Source of the DNA: Reticulitermes speratus
Lineage: Eukaryota; Arthropoda; Insecta; Blattodea; Rhinotermitidae
Length of the DNA: 64,000 nucleotides
Assembly (NCBI GenBank): GCA_021186555.1
Contig: JAJKFL010000002.1
Location: 11,851,001 to 11,915,000, forward strand
Direction of reading: 5' to 3'
Shown: positions 34,381 to 45,870 of the stretch, in pieces
How positions within the stretch are numbered: the first letter of the stretch is position 1
Layout of the letters: each line of letters opens with the position of its first letter
The notes under the pieces: model-generated
Database searches by the model: none
Told to the model about the DNA's origin: nothing
Seen by the model: the letters and a program-made list of their open reading frames with translations, nothing else
Made by a program: the position numbers and the translations under genes

Positions 34381-34979
34381 CGAAGTTCTTTTGTGAATTT
34401 TATCTGGTTCATTTGCTAACCGACCAGAACGGATATTTTATTGTAAATGTCACCTACGAACACAACTGTTTCATTACATGACAACTGTTTAATGCATGAA
34501 GCGATCACAGCAGAGTGTCATTATGGTAAATAATAGATTATTAATCGATGTGAAAAAACAATAAAAAGATTGCCATTATAAAAACATTTTCATTATCTCA
34601 GTACATTATATTTTAAGAAAAAATGGAAGAACCCTGATGATAGGGGCGGAGTCGGTCTCTGGAACGTCTGTTGCTTAAACACCTTGACGCGTGTGTAAGC
34701 TCAAGACGATTTTATTGAATATTTTCGCCGTGAAATCTTCAAGACAAAGCTGTGTAGTTTTAAAGCTGGCGGTACGTATACTACCCACTAGGCTTCAAGG
34801 GTTAAATACAAATATTTGACACATTAATACGCCAAGTCAGAAGCATGGCACAGCAATCTTGTAAAATATTTTAATTTTACACGTTGTTTTATATTTGGGT
34901 GTGAAATTTGATCTCTTACAGTAGGGAATAAAAAAAGTTGTTTGCCAATGAATTGCTAAGGAGAATATTTTGGTATAAT

Positions 34980-35080
34980 CTAGACGAAGTATCAAAGCGA
35001 AGAGAATAAGGGAAGTGCATGATGACGACATTCATAATTTCTACCCTTCACGGAATGTGATTAGGGTGATAAAGCCTTGA
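34980..35080 (+). pseudogene. LINE-A relic
   Basis: A short frame contains REVHDDDIHNFYPSRNVIRV followed by IK, matching the LINE-A HNEELHDLYSS.NVIRVIKS block. The flanks are not recognisable. Confidence 0.45.
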
Positions 35081-35084
35081 CTTA

Positions 35085-36280
35085 TTGAGGAGAAACGTTG
35101 CACAAATGTGGACATAAAATTACGTATGAAAATTTTGATCGAAACCTGAAGATGTAGGCGTATATGAGAGAATAATATCAAAATAAGTCTCAGGGAACTA
35201 AAAGGGTGAGACTGTGGGTTAGATTCAGTTGGCTGGGGATGGGACCTAACGGCGGCGGGGGTTTGTGAAAAATGTTGAATAACATTCCGTCATCCATAAA
35301 CACATTTACTTGCTTGTGCGGCGGAGCTATAATATTTTGAATGAAGCCCCGACGCCAGTGACTCAATTTGCTGGAATTCTCTTTTATAAAAATTGCGCAC
35401 AAATTGTCACATTCTGACACTGAAGAAGTCCGTTTTAGTTTCAGTTCCTTCAAATTCCCTTGCAAAGCAGTTGTGTCAATTATGCACGCAATGTAAATCT
35501 AGTTCTCTCTCTTCATCTCTCTTTACGTTTCTAGATTCTCACCGTTAATCCTCCTCAGGATCCTCAACCTCACTCACTCTACCTCTTATCCACCAATCCG
35601 CGTTTTGCACTTCTAAAAAACTAAGTTCTCCGACTCCCCTATTTCACTGGAGCTCTTACTCAGAGTTTACAAAATACCATCACTAATCTCATTTCCATAT
35701 CAAAAAAGACGTTGGTCCTGTCACCATATGGATAGTTGGTTCTATGATGGATTACACTTCACTCACTACAAAAGCCCTTCCTCTAGCCTCAGCTTCTACC
35801 GAATATATGTGAAGCCGACAGCATTTCTTCCATTGCTGCCCAATACGCGCATGGATATCTGTATGCTGCAACACGTAACCCACCTATATTTTCTGGAAAA
35901 GTGCAATACTGAATCGTTTAAATGTCAGTAGCTTCAACCCTTTAACGCTTTATAGGATACAAGTGACCTAAGTAACTTTTATTAAACTTTGTGGCTCGTG
36001 TCGAGTGGTGTGTTTATACGTCACCACTGTATACGCTCCACCAGGTGGAGATCCAAACATAGATCGACATAGATGTGTGTATGCGTGATTCATACAGTTG
36101 TAAACAACTGCAGTACCTGGAAAGGCTTATTTTAATACTTTTAATACTATTAATATTACAACATTTTAAATTTATGGTTATTAATTTTATGTATTTAAAT
36201 TTATGTATTTAAAATTTTAATCACTTCTGTAAAGGCGACATATTAACTAGACAGGTGTGTTGGATCAACATTCCTTTGTA
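35085..36280. other. No recognised gene
   Basis: AT-rich sequence with chance ORFs (for example 35190-35465 minus and 35728-35931 plus) that lack supporting motifs. Confidence 0.3.
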
Positions 36281-36288
36281 TTGAACGG

Positions 36289-36328
36289 CCCCCTGATGAT
36301 GGCACATCGGTGGCGAAACATGTAGGGG
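36289..36328 (+). ncRNA. Hammerhead-like ribozyme motif (best copy)
   Basis: In order: CCCC (36289-36292), CTGATGA (36293-36299), an extra T, a GGCAC/GTGGC helix with one G-G mismatch and an ATCG loop, GAAACATGTA (36315-36324), then GGGG (36325-36328). CCCC and GGGG close helix I. ACATGT is a palindrome suited to a dimeric helix III. The predicted cleavage would follow the A at 36324. The arrangement equals the minimal hammerheads described in Penelope-like retroelements. The extra T before helix II is not in the canonical core, so self-cleavage is uncertain. Confidence 0.55.
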
Positions 36329-36454
36329 TTTTTACAATAGCTTACGAATGTATTTTATTCAGTGAATGATTTAGTTGATGTAATAATTAAAAGAAGATGC
36401 ACGGTATGAATAGCATAAAATAAAAAAACCATGTAGATACTGTCAGGAAAGCCT

Positions 36455-36530
36455 GTCTCCGGGCCGGGATTTGAACCCGAGACCTTCAGAATACGCAGAC
36501 GTGCAAATCACTCGACCGAGGCTTTTGGTC
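36455..36530 (-). repeat. tRNA-like SINE head, minus strand
   Basis: The minus strand reads CTCGGGTTCAAATCCCGGC (B-box arm) with GTCGAGTGATTTGC upstream. The B arm is tRNA-like, but no intact cloverleaf is evident. Confidence 0.45.
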
Positions 36531-36774
36531 ACACCTCTGTGAATATCAGCAGTCGACCAACGGCGGTCACAAAAAAAGAAGAAACAAGGAATTGTGAACA
36601 CTGTAAGAGAAACACGCAGTACGGATTGTGAGTGCGCGTGCCCCCCAGTCTGTGCTACATAACTATGAAAAACAGAACTTAATTTGTGTGTGTGTTGCCT
36701 GGGTAACTACAGGACTTGCGGTGGAACCATCCTCCACCCCCCCCCTCCGTCAGCCATACTGAGTGTCTTTTTTT

Positions 36775-37010
36775 TAAGTGTGCTATTTAACAACGCTGTC
36801 AGTTGCTAATGTTATACGGAGTCGGTGACATGGATGAATGAGTATGGAGCATTTACGGAATGATACTGACAGGGAAAAACCCGAAGTACTTGGAGGAAAA
36901 CCTGTTCCAGTGCCACTCTGGCCACCAGGAACTCCACACGGATTGACCTGAAATTTCACGTCATCCTCCACTTTGACAGGCGGGCAACTAACGCACGGGA
37001 TCATGGCACG
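36775..37010 (+). repeat. Repeat family G, second copy
   Basis: TTAACAACGCTGTCAGTTGC is near 36788, GATACTGACAGGGAAAAACC near 36861 and TTCCAGTGCCACTCTGGCCA near 36905, in the same order as at 17.85 kb. Confidence 0.55.
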
Positions 37011-37014
37011 ACCC

Positions 37015-38028
37015 CCATATGTCTCTATATTTAATTGTCTCGTAATTAATTGTTAGACTGAAGCAGAGAGAAAACTTAATCGTTAATAGGTAAAAATAAA
37101 TTGCATATGCTTCTTACTACTTTGTACGTTTCAGAATACAGTTATGAGGAATAATTTGATAAGTAGATATGTAACAGCATTTAGAGTAATTCATGGTGAT
37201 CACGTTTGTTATAGAATTAATCTGTGATCCGAGAATATGCAGTTTTTTTTTTCATCTAACATTACGCACGAAAATATAAAATTAATTTTCTCTCCGAAAC
37301 ATGCAGGACTCGTTTATGTCGAGTGCAAATAGGGATATAATGTAACTACTGAGCAAGAGATTCGCCGTAAAAAGAAAAATCGTTAAAAAATATTATCACG
37401 CATTCACAATGGACTTTTTTGTTGCATTGTTCTCAGATTTGCATTGAGTTTATGTTCGGTAACAAAACGTTTTCTATTCGCTCTGAACAGGAAGTCGTGA
37501 GAAGAACAATTTGTGGCACTGAAATGATGACCAATACACAATTAGCAAGACTATAAAACTCGCATTACACAAAGAACCACAAAGGGCATTTGAAAGCTAC
37601 GCATTTGTAGGAAGAAGGGTAACCAAATTTGCGTTTCAAAAATTCCCTCCGTGTCTCGTGCTATTAGACTCATTCAATCAACGCCGTCACATTTTTCAAC
37701 AAGCCAAGAGGAAAAAAAAACACACTGCATGCTTATCCGAAGTTTGGGTACATTTTATTCGGTAATATTCTTTACTATAATCTTAAAAAGTTCATTCACA
37801 AATGTCAGACATCAAATCTGGACAATTGATATATTTCATTCAAATCATAGTATTTCATATATCTGTATGTCATGTGCCGAGCAATTGGAACGCTGTGGGT
37901 AATAGCGGTTTGTGGACGGACATCACACCAGTGCAAGTTTATTGTGGCCCATAAAATGAGCCAACATTTGTTGACCCCTGACTACTGTTCAGTAAGTTCA
38001 TTTATTACATGTAATGTGACCTGCAATA
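37015..38028. other. No recognised gene
   Basis: AT-rich sequence; chance ORFs only. Confidence 0.3.
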
Positions 38029-38029
38029 G

Positions 38030-38105
38030 ATCGGCCGGCAGTTCTTAATGACATTTAAAAGACTGATAAACTGGGTTCGATTCCCAGTGGTGAAGGGTAA
38101 TGGAA
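38030..38105 (+). repeat. tRNA-like SINE head
   Basis: It carries ACTGGGTTCGATTCCCAGTG (38071-38090), a perfect B arm, about 35 bases after an imperfect A-box-like stretch. Confidence 0.45.
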
Positions 38106-38174
38106 TAAATGTACGCATATCAATGCTGCTTCCTTTCACTAACCAAACAAATAACAAACAAACAAACTATTAAC

Positions 38175-38720
38175 AATGAACTCCATGGAGCATAGTCCTT
38201 CCTGACAACCTAACATTTTCTCAGCTAATCAAATATTACCTGAATTTTATAGAGACTGATGATTCAATATCATGCCCATAAGAGCCCGCCGCTTGACCCT
38301 ATCGTGGGTCAGATTTCTTTAAAATCCATTTTAATATTCTTCTTCCATCTAAGTTCACCTCTTTTAAGTCGTTTCTTTCCTTCAGTTTTCCACACCAAAA
38401 TCTTATAGCATAGATAGCGAGTGATTGTGTACAGAATGCTGAGGAAGATATTGGGACTAGCAGTTAGCCTGTCCCACTCATTCTTTATTTGATCACCTTA
38501 ATAATATTTAGTGAAGAAAATATATCATAAAGTTCCTTATTATGTAATTTTCTCCATCCTCTTTTTCCTTCCTCCCCCATAAGTCCCAATATCTTCCTCA
38601 GCATTCTGTGCACAATCACTCGCTATCTATGTTCTTTCCTTAATGTGAGAGACCAAGGTTCACACCCACACAACACAACACGCAACATTATATTTCTGTA
38701 CATTTTAATTTTTAAGTTTA
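38175..38720 (-). pseudogene. Rearranged LINE-A 3' end with internal inversion
   Basis: The 3' UTR complement lies at 38175-38300 (CATGGAGCATAGTCCTTCC). The minus strand near 38640-38480 reads HRMLRKILGLMGEEGKRGWR, then KLHNKELYDIFSSLNIIKVI, the standard LINE-A C-terminal block. Between the two lies an inverted copy of the first part of that block (38409-38458). This is the pattern left by twin priming during LINE integration. Confidence 0.65.
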
Positions 38721-38724
38721 CAGA

Positions 38725-40185
38725 TCGCTTCATTTCATATCATTTCCGAAACTAACATTACCAATCATCGCTATATGCACGCTGTGTGTACTACTGGAAA
38801 ATCGTCGTTAAAGTAAAGAGAATCAATGAACATTTATAAATGGTCCGTCTTATTTCCGCGGGCCGAATTTTGCACACCCCTACCTTAACAGCCGCACATT
38901 TTACATTGTGTACATCCTCTTACGATGTGTCGTTTTGGAGATGTCTATCTTCAGACACTAATGTGGACTTAGCAGCTATATGAAAGCTCCGTGTAAGTCG
39001 CTAACTGTGTAGCTGCCGCCAGTCATGTTGTTAGCCTAACGATACACAGATAGCGGTCAGCTCTGCGGCGGATATCTCGGAGTGTCGATCCTCCATCTGT
39101 CATTTGCATGTCTTATGTCAGGGCTGCATTTATCATTTATAATGGAAGCTGATCTGAATTTCAAGTTGCTAAACACAGATAATAAAGTGAATGCTAAGTT
39201 AAATGTATGGCTTGCGAGAAATGTCAAACGTAAAAAAGAATCTCTTACATAAACGCATTACACTGAATATCTAATTTACATTTATGTATTACACATGCTA
39301 TATCCACTTAAAATATACATACCACAGAAATACGTCATTTACTTTCGTCTGCTGTTCACTTTCTTCCTTCTTTCTTTTCTCTATTTCTGTACTTAATTCT
39401 TATGACCCTTTCTTCTTAATCATCTACCAGATTGCTCTTTTTTCGATAATACTAATTATACGTTTTCTGTATTATATTCCTGAATTCAGAGGGAATTCAT
39501 CGTGGAAAGAAATGGCCATAATGGACACATTATTGTGATAATTTACCCGCACAATGCATCATGATTAGCCACACTGTTGTCTCTAGCCATGTTTCAATAT
39601 CCCATACAGTAGCCTGTACATAGTGGATGCTTCGTATTTCAGAGGCAGACACGACTTTGTACGTAAGTCACTTAACGGCTTCAGTGCAAGGCTGAAATTG
39701 CAGTGCGAGACGGTACAAGTGTTTTCCAGACTTTTCAAGGCCTTGTTTATGTTTCTCAATAATATTTTTTTATCATCTCTGTATCAAGCTTCATTTAATG
39801 GTAAACCGGTCTGCTACTGCAAAGTAGGTAAGGTTGCAAAGATAAATGTGGCCGAAGAAAGGAAGCAAAAAGAGTGGAAATATTAAATTAAGTTGCAAAC
39901 GGAGGGATAAATGGACAGAAGAAAAATAGAGGCAAAGAAACAAAATTAGAAAAGATTAAAAGAAGTAAACGAAGGTATAAAGGAAGTGATAAATCGTGGA
40001 AGGAAAGTAGTAAGTTTAACAAGATAGGCTATTACGTATTACGTAACGCTGTGGTGCGTTCGCGTAATGTTTATTCCTCAACGGCTATTCTAAAAGCCCA
40101 ACACCATTTCACACGAACAGAAGGATTTTATGGCGATTTAGTGTCGCTGGAAACAATAAAACGCACTTCGGTCTGCATGTAAAGT
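38725..40185. other. No recognised gene
   Basis: AT-rich sequence without supported features. Confidence 0.3.
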
Positions 40186-40189
40186 GTCC

Positions 40190-40378
40190 GATATTTTTTA
40201 CTTTAACCAAATTCGGATTTTCTTGACAGATTTTCATAAAAGTCTACACTGTCAAGTTTCACGGGAAACCGTCCAGTTGGAACCGCGCTGACACATGCCG
40301 ACAAAAGGACGGACAGACAGACACGAAGAAGGTAATAGGCGCTATTCGCGACTATGCGAGCGCGCCTACAAGGAAACA
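40190..40378 (-). mobile_element. SINE-D body, minus strand
   Basis: Complement of the SINE-D body: TTTAACCAAATTCGGATTTT near 40202, CCGTCCAGTTGGAACCGCGC near 40270, ACGGACAGACAGACACG near 40309, and GACTATGCGAGCGCGCCTAC near 40351. Confidence 0.6.
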
Positions 40379-41373
40379 AGGTAATGAAAAACAAGACAGA
40401 GAAATTAAACTGAAAAATGATGGAAGAAGGCATGAGAAAAAACGAAAGGGAGAAAGGATAAAACAACCGAGTAAGAGGTGCAGGCAAGCCAAAAGAGGGG
40501 AAACAAAAAAGAAATGTTTGAAGGCAGGGAAATGTAAGTAAAGGCAAGCAGGATGAAGGGAAGAAAACATAAAAGAAAAAAGGAAAAAAAAACAAAGTAG
40601 TTATAAAATGTGAGAAAGAATAAAAGAAGAACCAAGGAAGAACAATATAATGGTTAAAAATAAGAAAATAGGAATGGAGAAAAGAGAATGACGTGTCAAA
40701 TACAAAAAAATCATCAGAAGATCAAAGACGTAAAAGAGGAAGGAAGAACGAAAGAAAAGCCGAAGACTTCTGTGCCCTTCGTTTTCTGTTACCAGAGTGC
40801 TGCATAAATACTAGTAGGCATAAGAATGTGAAGCGTTATGTTAAAGTTTAGCGACGCACTAACACAAACATCGAGTGTATTCATACATATGTACACGTGA
40901 GTAAACACATCTATATGACCCCCCTCACACACACACATACAGAGCGCAATATAAAAATGTTCCCAAATTACGTAAAACACTTGGCACTGTGTATCCACCG
41001 TTGAACCAAACCAGAAGTCTGTTTGCCCTAAGTCCACTCACTGTCAAGAACAGAAATAAATCAATTCCTCTGAAAGTAAGAGCTCCTCCCTTTTGGTCAC
41101 ACTGTAGCGTGGCTCCAGACCCACAGCATCCTTACACATTGGACACTCGCCTTCCCCACGCCACTTTGCCTTTACGCTTACAGCCAGCCCGGCTGTGTCC
41201 GAATGTAAAGAAGCCCATGAGATATCGTGTAGATGTATGCAGTCTGACTTGAAACCTATTGAGACTAACTTAACTGGCAAACAAATCAACAAAGCAACTA
41301 ATAACACTGTAACTAACCGACTGTGCATCTAGCTAACGGTATAAGAGATCAACGAAGAAAGTGACTGCTTAAT

Positions 41374-41679
41374 AAATTAACTGGGGCACGCGGTGGCGCA
41401 GTTGGTCGCGGAACGTCGCGGGTTTGATTCCCGATGGTGTCACTGGAATTTTTCACTGACATAATCGTTTCGGTCGCACTATGGCCCTGGGGTCGACTCA
41501 GCCTCTAACAGAAATGAGTACCAGGGATCTTTCCTGGGGGTAAAGGCGGCCGGTGCGTAGGGCTGACAACCTTACCACCTTCATGTGCCGATTGTCTAAA
41601 AACCTGGGAGCCTCGACCTCTTGGAGCCCTAAGGGCCTGCCAAGGCCTGTATGGGACTGCTGCTGCTAACAAATTAACT
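41374..41679 (+). mobile_element. SINE-A with deleted head and (GCT) tail
   Basis: The 9-base TSD AAATTAACT lies at 41374-41382 and 41671-41679. The head lacks about 22 bp between GGCGCAGTTGGT and CGGAACGTCGCGG, yet the B box GGGTTTGATTCCC is intact. The tail is GCTGCTGCT instead of TTTACC repeats, so the 3' end differs from the other two copies. Confidence 0.85.
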
Positions 41680-41684
41680 AACAA

Positions 41685-43505
41685 TCTAACTTTTAACTAA
41701 CAGAAGCAGCAATTGAGTAAAACAAAAAAGCGAACTGAATGACTCACAAAAAAAAACTAAAATTACGTAACTGATGCCCTACTGCAAATCTTCTTCTGAT
41801 CAAGTCATTACTAGTGTTACAGTATCTGAAGCCTCACAATCACAAATACAAAAGCCGACTACTTGAATACAGTAAACCACATCAATCTACTTTATATCTC
41901 GACATATCGTTTTGCCAAGATCTCATCATATTTCATGGGTGCACAACTGTCGAAAAAGTCTAGAAGCCTCCTCAAAATTCTAGGCGACAGGATGGAGACA
42001 TGCAGCAAGTTCCATACTGAAGATCTACAAATATCAAACGCCACCATAAAAAATGTAATAGCCACGGCGACCTGGCGCCCGGGATTTGTGCACCCCTGTC
42101 CTACATGAGTATAATCCTCATATGTATGTCTAATTACCCTGCCTGTACTCTTTCTTTCTTTCTTCTTCCAGTTAAAAACTCCATTGTAAAATATTAAAAG
42201 AAGTTAAAATTGCCCTTTGCATCACATCCATAGACTTGCCACGTAACTCTTTCTTTCGACTAGTAATTTCTTGGAGTGCAGGAGTACTCCTTCCTGCATA
42301 TTGTTTTTCTTCCATCAATCATAACTGGCATTTCTGTATTAGTGAAACACCCACAGGTCCCTTTCAAACGCGAGGCTCATCTAGCATACGTTTAAAAAAA
42401 AACACGACGCCTGTTTCAAAAAGAGCATCTCTGCTACAGTGATAATTCTGATATTTAGTAAATTATTCGCTGTCTAGTCTGAGAACATAACTAAACACAA
42501 CAAACCTAAGCTACCAACGAAATATCGATTTGTTGATTCCTAAAATATATGATACATATAGTTACCACTATTTGTGAAAAGATATGGAATGCAATTGAAT
42601 TTGAAAACATGTCGTGAAGGAATACCATCATACATTACATCGAACCTGACTCTAAACTTATTCATTCCAAAAATAAAATATTTTGGACTTATTCCAAGAC
42701 AGGTACTCTAATCCAACAAAAACGTAATATAGAATCAGCTCTTAGATAATGCAAGATAACATTTCTGGACGCGCGGAAAGGCCATGTTGACATGTAGCCG
42801 CCTTCGTTCTCAATTAGTTGGATCGCAAGGAGTGTGTGATGTAAATTACTGCTCCGTGCACTCATTCCACCGGAAAATATGCCTTACAGTGTGCCCAAAA
42901 AATCGGAGCGCTTGGCCACAACATACATGCCTCCATTAATTTACCTCACGGTACAATGTATCACTATGCATTGAGCTCCGTTAATGCCCTTTACATGGTA
43001 CTAACCATTGTTAAAAATTGTTTGCTGGTTTTCAAATACTTCTGATATCATAAAAATTGTAGGTATAAAAAGTAGTGTTGTCACTACTAACTGCCATTGT
43101 TGCATCACGACTATGGAGAGTGAATGTGTTAGTAATGGCCATATGCACAAAATTACGTGCTTGAAAAACATGAACAATGCATTGGATTGCTAAACTATAT
43201 ATAAAGTGCAATGAAAGGCTAATGAAATTAAAAACATACTGACAGTAAATACTGATCATGTTAATTATCCTGTAGAATACAGCTCATGGACTTAATATTT
43301 AAAGACAGATCTATGCAAGAATTTTTTTTCATCAATTAAGGAGAACGACGTACTTGACAGAATTAATTCCATGTTATGTGATAGAGGGGGAACCTGTCAT
43401 TTTTGAGCCTACAGCAACTTCGAACATCAGAGCTGCCACTCTTCCAGTCCGTAGAACGAAGAAACGAAACTGTTAGATTAACTTTTGTGGTATTTGTACA
43501 AGAAG
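41685..43505. other. No recognised gene
   Basis: AT-rich sequence with chance ORFs (for example 41863-42108 and 42236-42442). Confidence 0.3.
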
Positions 43506-43511
43506 AGCCTT

Positions 43512-43650
43512 AGGTACGAACGTCGAACAATCTAGCATCCGTACACACGAACGTGACAAACAAGCATCCCTACACAAGAACGTCCACCAAAAAGTATCCG
43601 TACACAGAAACGTCCTAGAAACAAGTATCTGTACGTACAAACATCTAAAA
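43512..43650. repeat. Diverged tandem repeat, about 36-bp unit, four copies
   Basis: Each unit resembles AGCATCCGTACACACGAACG followed by an A-rich spacer. The copies begin at about 43534, 43563, 43597 and 43624 and differ by several substitutions. Confidence 0.6.
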
Positions 43651-43789
43651 AATAAGTTGTCACATTACGTGCCATAATAATTAAATACTTCTTTCACAAA
43701 AATCCTAATCTCTAAACACAAATCGGTGGTCATTGTCGGAAGAATGCACTCTAAAAAGATGTAACCGCTGACATCATCATCGTCAGTTC

Positions 43790-44340
43790 TCATTCTAATA
43801 ATCCCTGTCAACGAATTCCCCGAATTTATTGAACCCGAAGGTTCATTACCGCATTCACAAGGACCAACCACCTGTCCCTATCCTGAGCCAGATCAATTCA
43901 GTTCGATGTCCCCATCCCCACCCGTTTTAATATCATCATCCCATCTACGCCTAGGTCTTCAAAGTGATCTCTTTCCAGCAGGTTTCCCACCCAAGCCCTG
44001 TATGCACCTCTCCATACGCGCCACGTGCATCGCCCATCTCATTCTTCTTGAATTTAAATGTAATATGACGCATCCCGTTGTGCGCAAAGAATAAACCAAA
44101 CTACTATATATGATCCGTTCAACACAACCTGTTGTGTTGAAAATAACGAATGTAGTAGTTTGTTTCATTCTCCTTGATTTGATCACTCGAATAACATTTG
44201 GTAAGTACATATCATAAAGCTCCTCATTATGCAGTCTTTCCCACTCCCTTGTTACCTCGTCCTTCTTAGGTCCGAATATCTTCCTCAGCACCTTGTTCTC
44301 CAACACCTTCAGCCTATGTTCCTCCCTCAATACGAAAAAC
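43790..44340 (-). pseudogene. LINE-A reverse-transcriptase C-terminus and 3' UTR, with a nested insertion
   Basis: On the minus strand the frame runs HRLKVLENKVLRKIFGPKKD, then REWERLHNEELYDMYLPNVI and RVIKSRR. It resumes with SRRMRWAMHVARMERCIQGL after an inserted 113 bp that happens to keep the frame open. The 3' UTR (GGTAATGAACCTTCGGG on the minus strand) ends near 43800. The LINE continues through [11 protein letters not shown] in another frame. It is 5'-truncated at about 44340. Confidence 0.75.
44052..44164. mobile_element. 113-bp insertion with 13-bp TSD inside LINE-A
   Basis: TCATTCTTCTTGA (44039-44051) and TCATTCTCCTTGA (44165-44177), one mismatch, flank it. Inside, AAACTACTA pairs with TAGTAGTTT and CAACACAA with TTGTGTTG, giving a nested hairpin. 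It resembles no other repeat in the window. Confidence 0.65.
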
Positions 44341-44444
44341 AGAAAGCCGACATCGGAAACCGAGAAGTGGACGGATGAATATTACAAAGCGAAGATATGA
44401 ATTATTTTGAACTGGCTGAGGACAAAGTTCTATAGTGGGATATT

Positions 44445-44655
44445 CTGATGACTGTTTCCAAGGTAAGTTCTAACTCTTTAAAAACTAAACCCCAAGTTAC
44501 TTTGCAACTAACGGTCAAGTCTGTCCGTCTTGCCGTCGAGCCCCCAAGGGGCTTGTGACCAGACGTTATTAAGTAGAGTCTGTTGCAGCCAAAGTCGCTT
44601 TGGGGCGCTTCCGTTGATGAGAGAACGGGTCTGTCTTGTGTTACATTAATTGACA
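44445..44655 (-). repeat. Unclassified interspersed repeat
   Basis: The minus-strand translation contains TEAPQSDFGCNRLYLITSGH and TARRTDLTVSCKVTW. I recall similar peptides appearing repeatedly in cockroach sequence, so I call it a repeat rather than a gene. This rests on memory, with no second copy in the window. Confidence 0.3.
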
Positions 44656-44659
44656 CAAC

Positions 44660-45345
44660 GCATAAAAATCAGTTCGTACCTCACACAGAACAAATTTGAT
44701 CTCAACTGTAACGACAAATCAATTACGACAGTGTAGGAAAATAACAGCTGTTTACTGCTGAGGCACAAGAAACCTACAGAGCGTGGGAGGAACACATTTT
44801 TTAAATATTAAACGTGTCGAAACTACTGAAATTTAAGAGATTAACACCTAACTCTGTGTCCCTCAAACAGTCCGATTTCTACTGGATTTTCATAATAACA
44901 TTATAATCTCGTTTTTTCCCCGTAGTTTTAATCTCAGCATCTTTGATTTAACCACCATAATGATACCAGAACTTGTATAAATGCAACCATATTTTTTGAA
45001 ATTCTGACGATTGTTAGTTCCTCAGATAGGTTACCCGTCTTTCATTGACCTATCGCTGGGATTCGACTGCAATGTGTGAGGCCACGGACAGGCCGTAAGA
45101 TAGCATAAATACGATAACTACTAGGCTTCCACAAAGGACAATTAATCTATTAGAAAAACAATTCAAGTTTTTAGAAGAGCTGAGACAAAACTTTAGAAAA
45201 TGCATGCCAAGAAAAATAGTTCGGGCGCTTTGGCGTGTAAATGTAGCAACATGTGAATAATGGTAACCTTGGCGAAAAATGTAGCTGTGGTAACCATAAA
45301 TTCAATGGTAATTTTAGTACCCAAGATGATTAAAAAAATTTACGC
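44660..45345. other. No recognised gene
   Basis: AT-rich; nothing supported. Confidence 0.3.
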
Positions 45346-45349
45346 AGGT

Positions 45350-45560
45350 CCTCATGTAAAGTGTGTGCCAGTTTGTCCAATTTTAATCAAAATTGGAAAG
45401 TGACAAATAATTTCAGTAAAAAGCCCCCAATATCAATTCGCACGAAAATCCTTTCTCTGAGAGCCGAGTTGTTTCTTGCGGACAGATGGAACAACAGCTA
45501 GATGACGAAGTTGGTGGTCGAATTTCGCAACTGCTTTGCACACGCGGCTAGAAAATTATA
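45350..45560 (-). mobile_element. Diverged SINE-D-like body
   Basis: GTCCAATTTTAATCAAAATT is near 45375, then GGACAGATGGAACAACAGC near 45480, followed by a GCACACGCGGCTAGAAAATT end. The order resembles the minus-strand SINE-D copy at 40.2 kb, but identity is low. Confidence 0.35.
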
Positions 45561-45599
45561 AAATATTGCGTTGTTGAAAATAAACAGTCAAATGACTGG

Positions 45600-45870
45600 C
45601 AATATAGCCCATTACAGCCTTGGGCTCCCTTAGGAGTTATAGCTGCAGCATTTGTCAATCTTCCGCAGTATATGAAGGAAACTGGTATTGCGTCACGTCC
45701 CGACCTCTCTATCTCCAGCGAAGGGGCCCCTGTTTAAACGCCAGAAGTCTGGTCGGAGTGGCGAAACAATAATCCATATCGCCCGCCGGGTATGAAAACT
45801 GAATATTCCGGTCTTCCAGTCAGTAGCCCAATCAGTATAATGACTGAAATATCCGGCTTCTAGAATCAAC
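45600..45870 (-). mobile_element. Diverged SINE-B-like copy
   Basis: The minus strand starts AGCCGGATATTTCAGTCATT and continues with GGCTACTGACTGGAAGACCG and CATACCCGGCGGGCGA, following the SINE-B head order. The body has GTTTAAACAGGGGCCCC instead of the usual GGTAAAGCGGCC. Confidence 0.45.

Noticed and set aside
38071-38090. tRNA gene
   Set aside because: Perfect B arm but no matching acceptor or anticodon stems; treated as a SINE head. The same applies to 6640-6710 and 36460-36525.
40203-40635. Minus-strand Phe-rich membrane-like ORFs
   Set aside because: They translate A-rich sequence in antisense and start within a SINE-D body.
41044-41328. Minus-strand ORF starting with a signal-peptide-like stretch (HSRLVTVLLVALLICLPVK)
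   Set aside because: No family recognised, no splice context, and the plus strand is open over the same stretch; too weak to call a gene.
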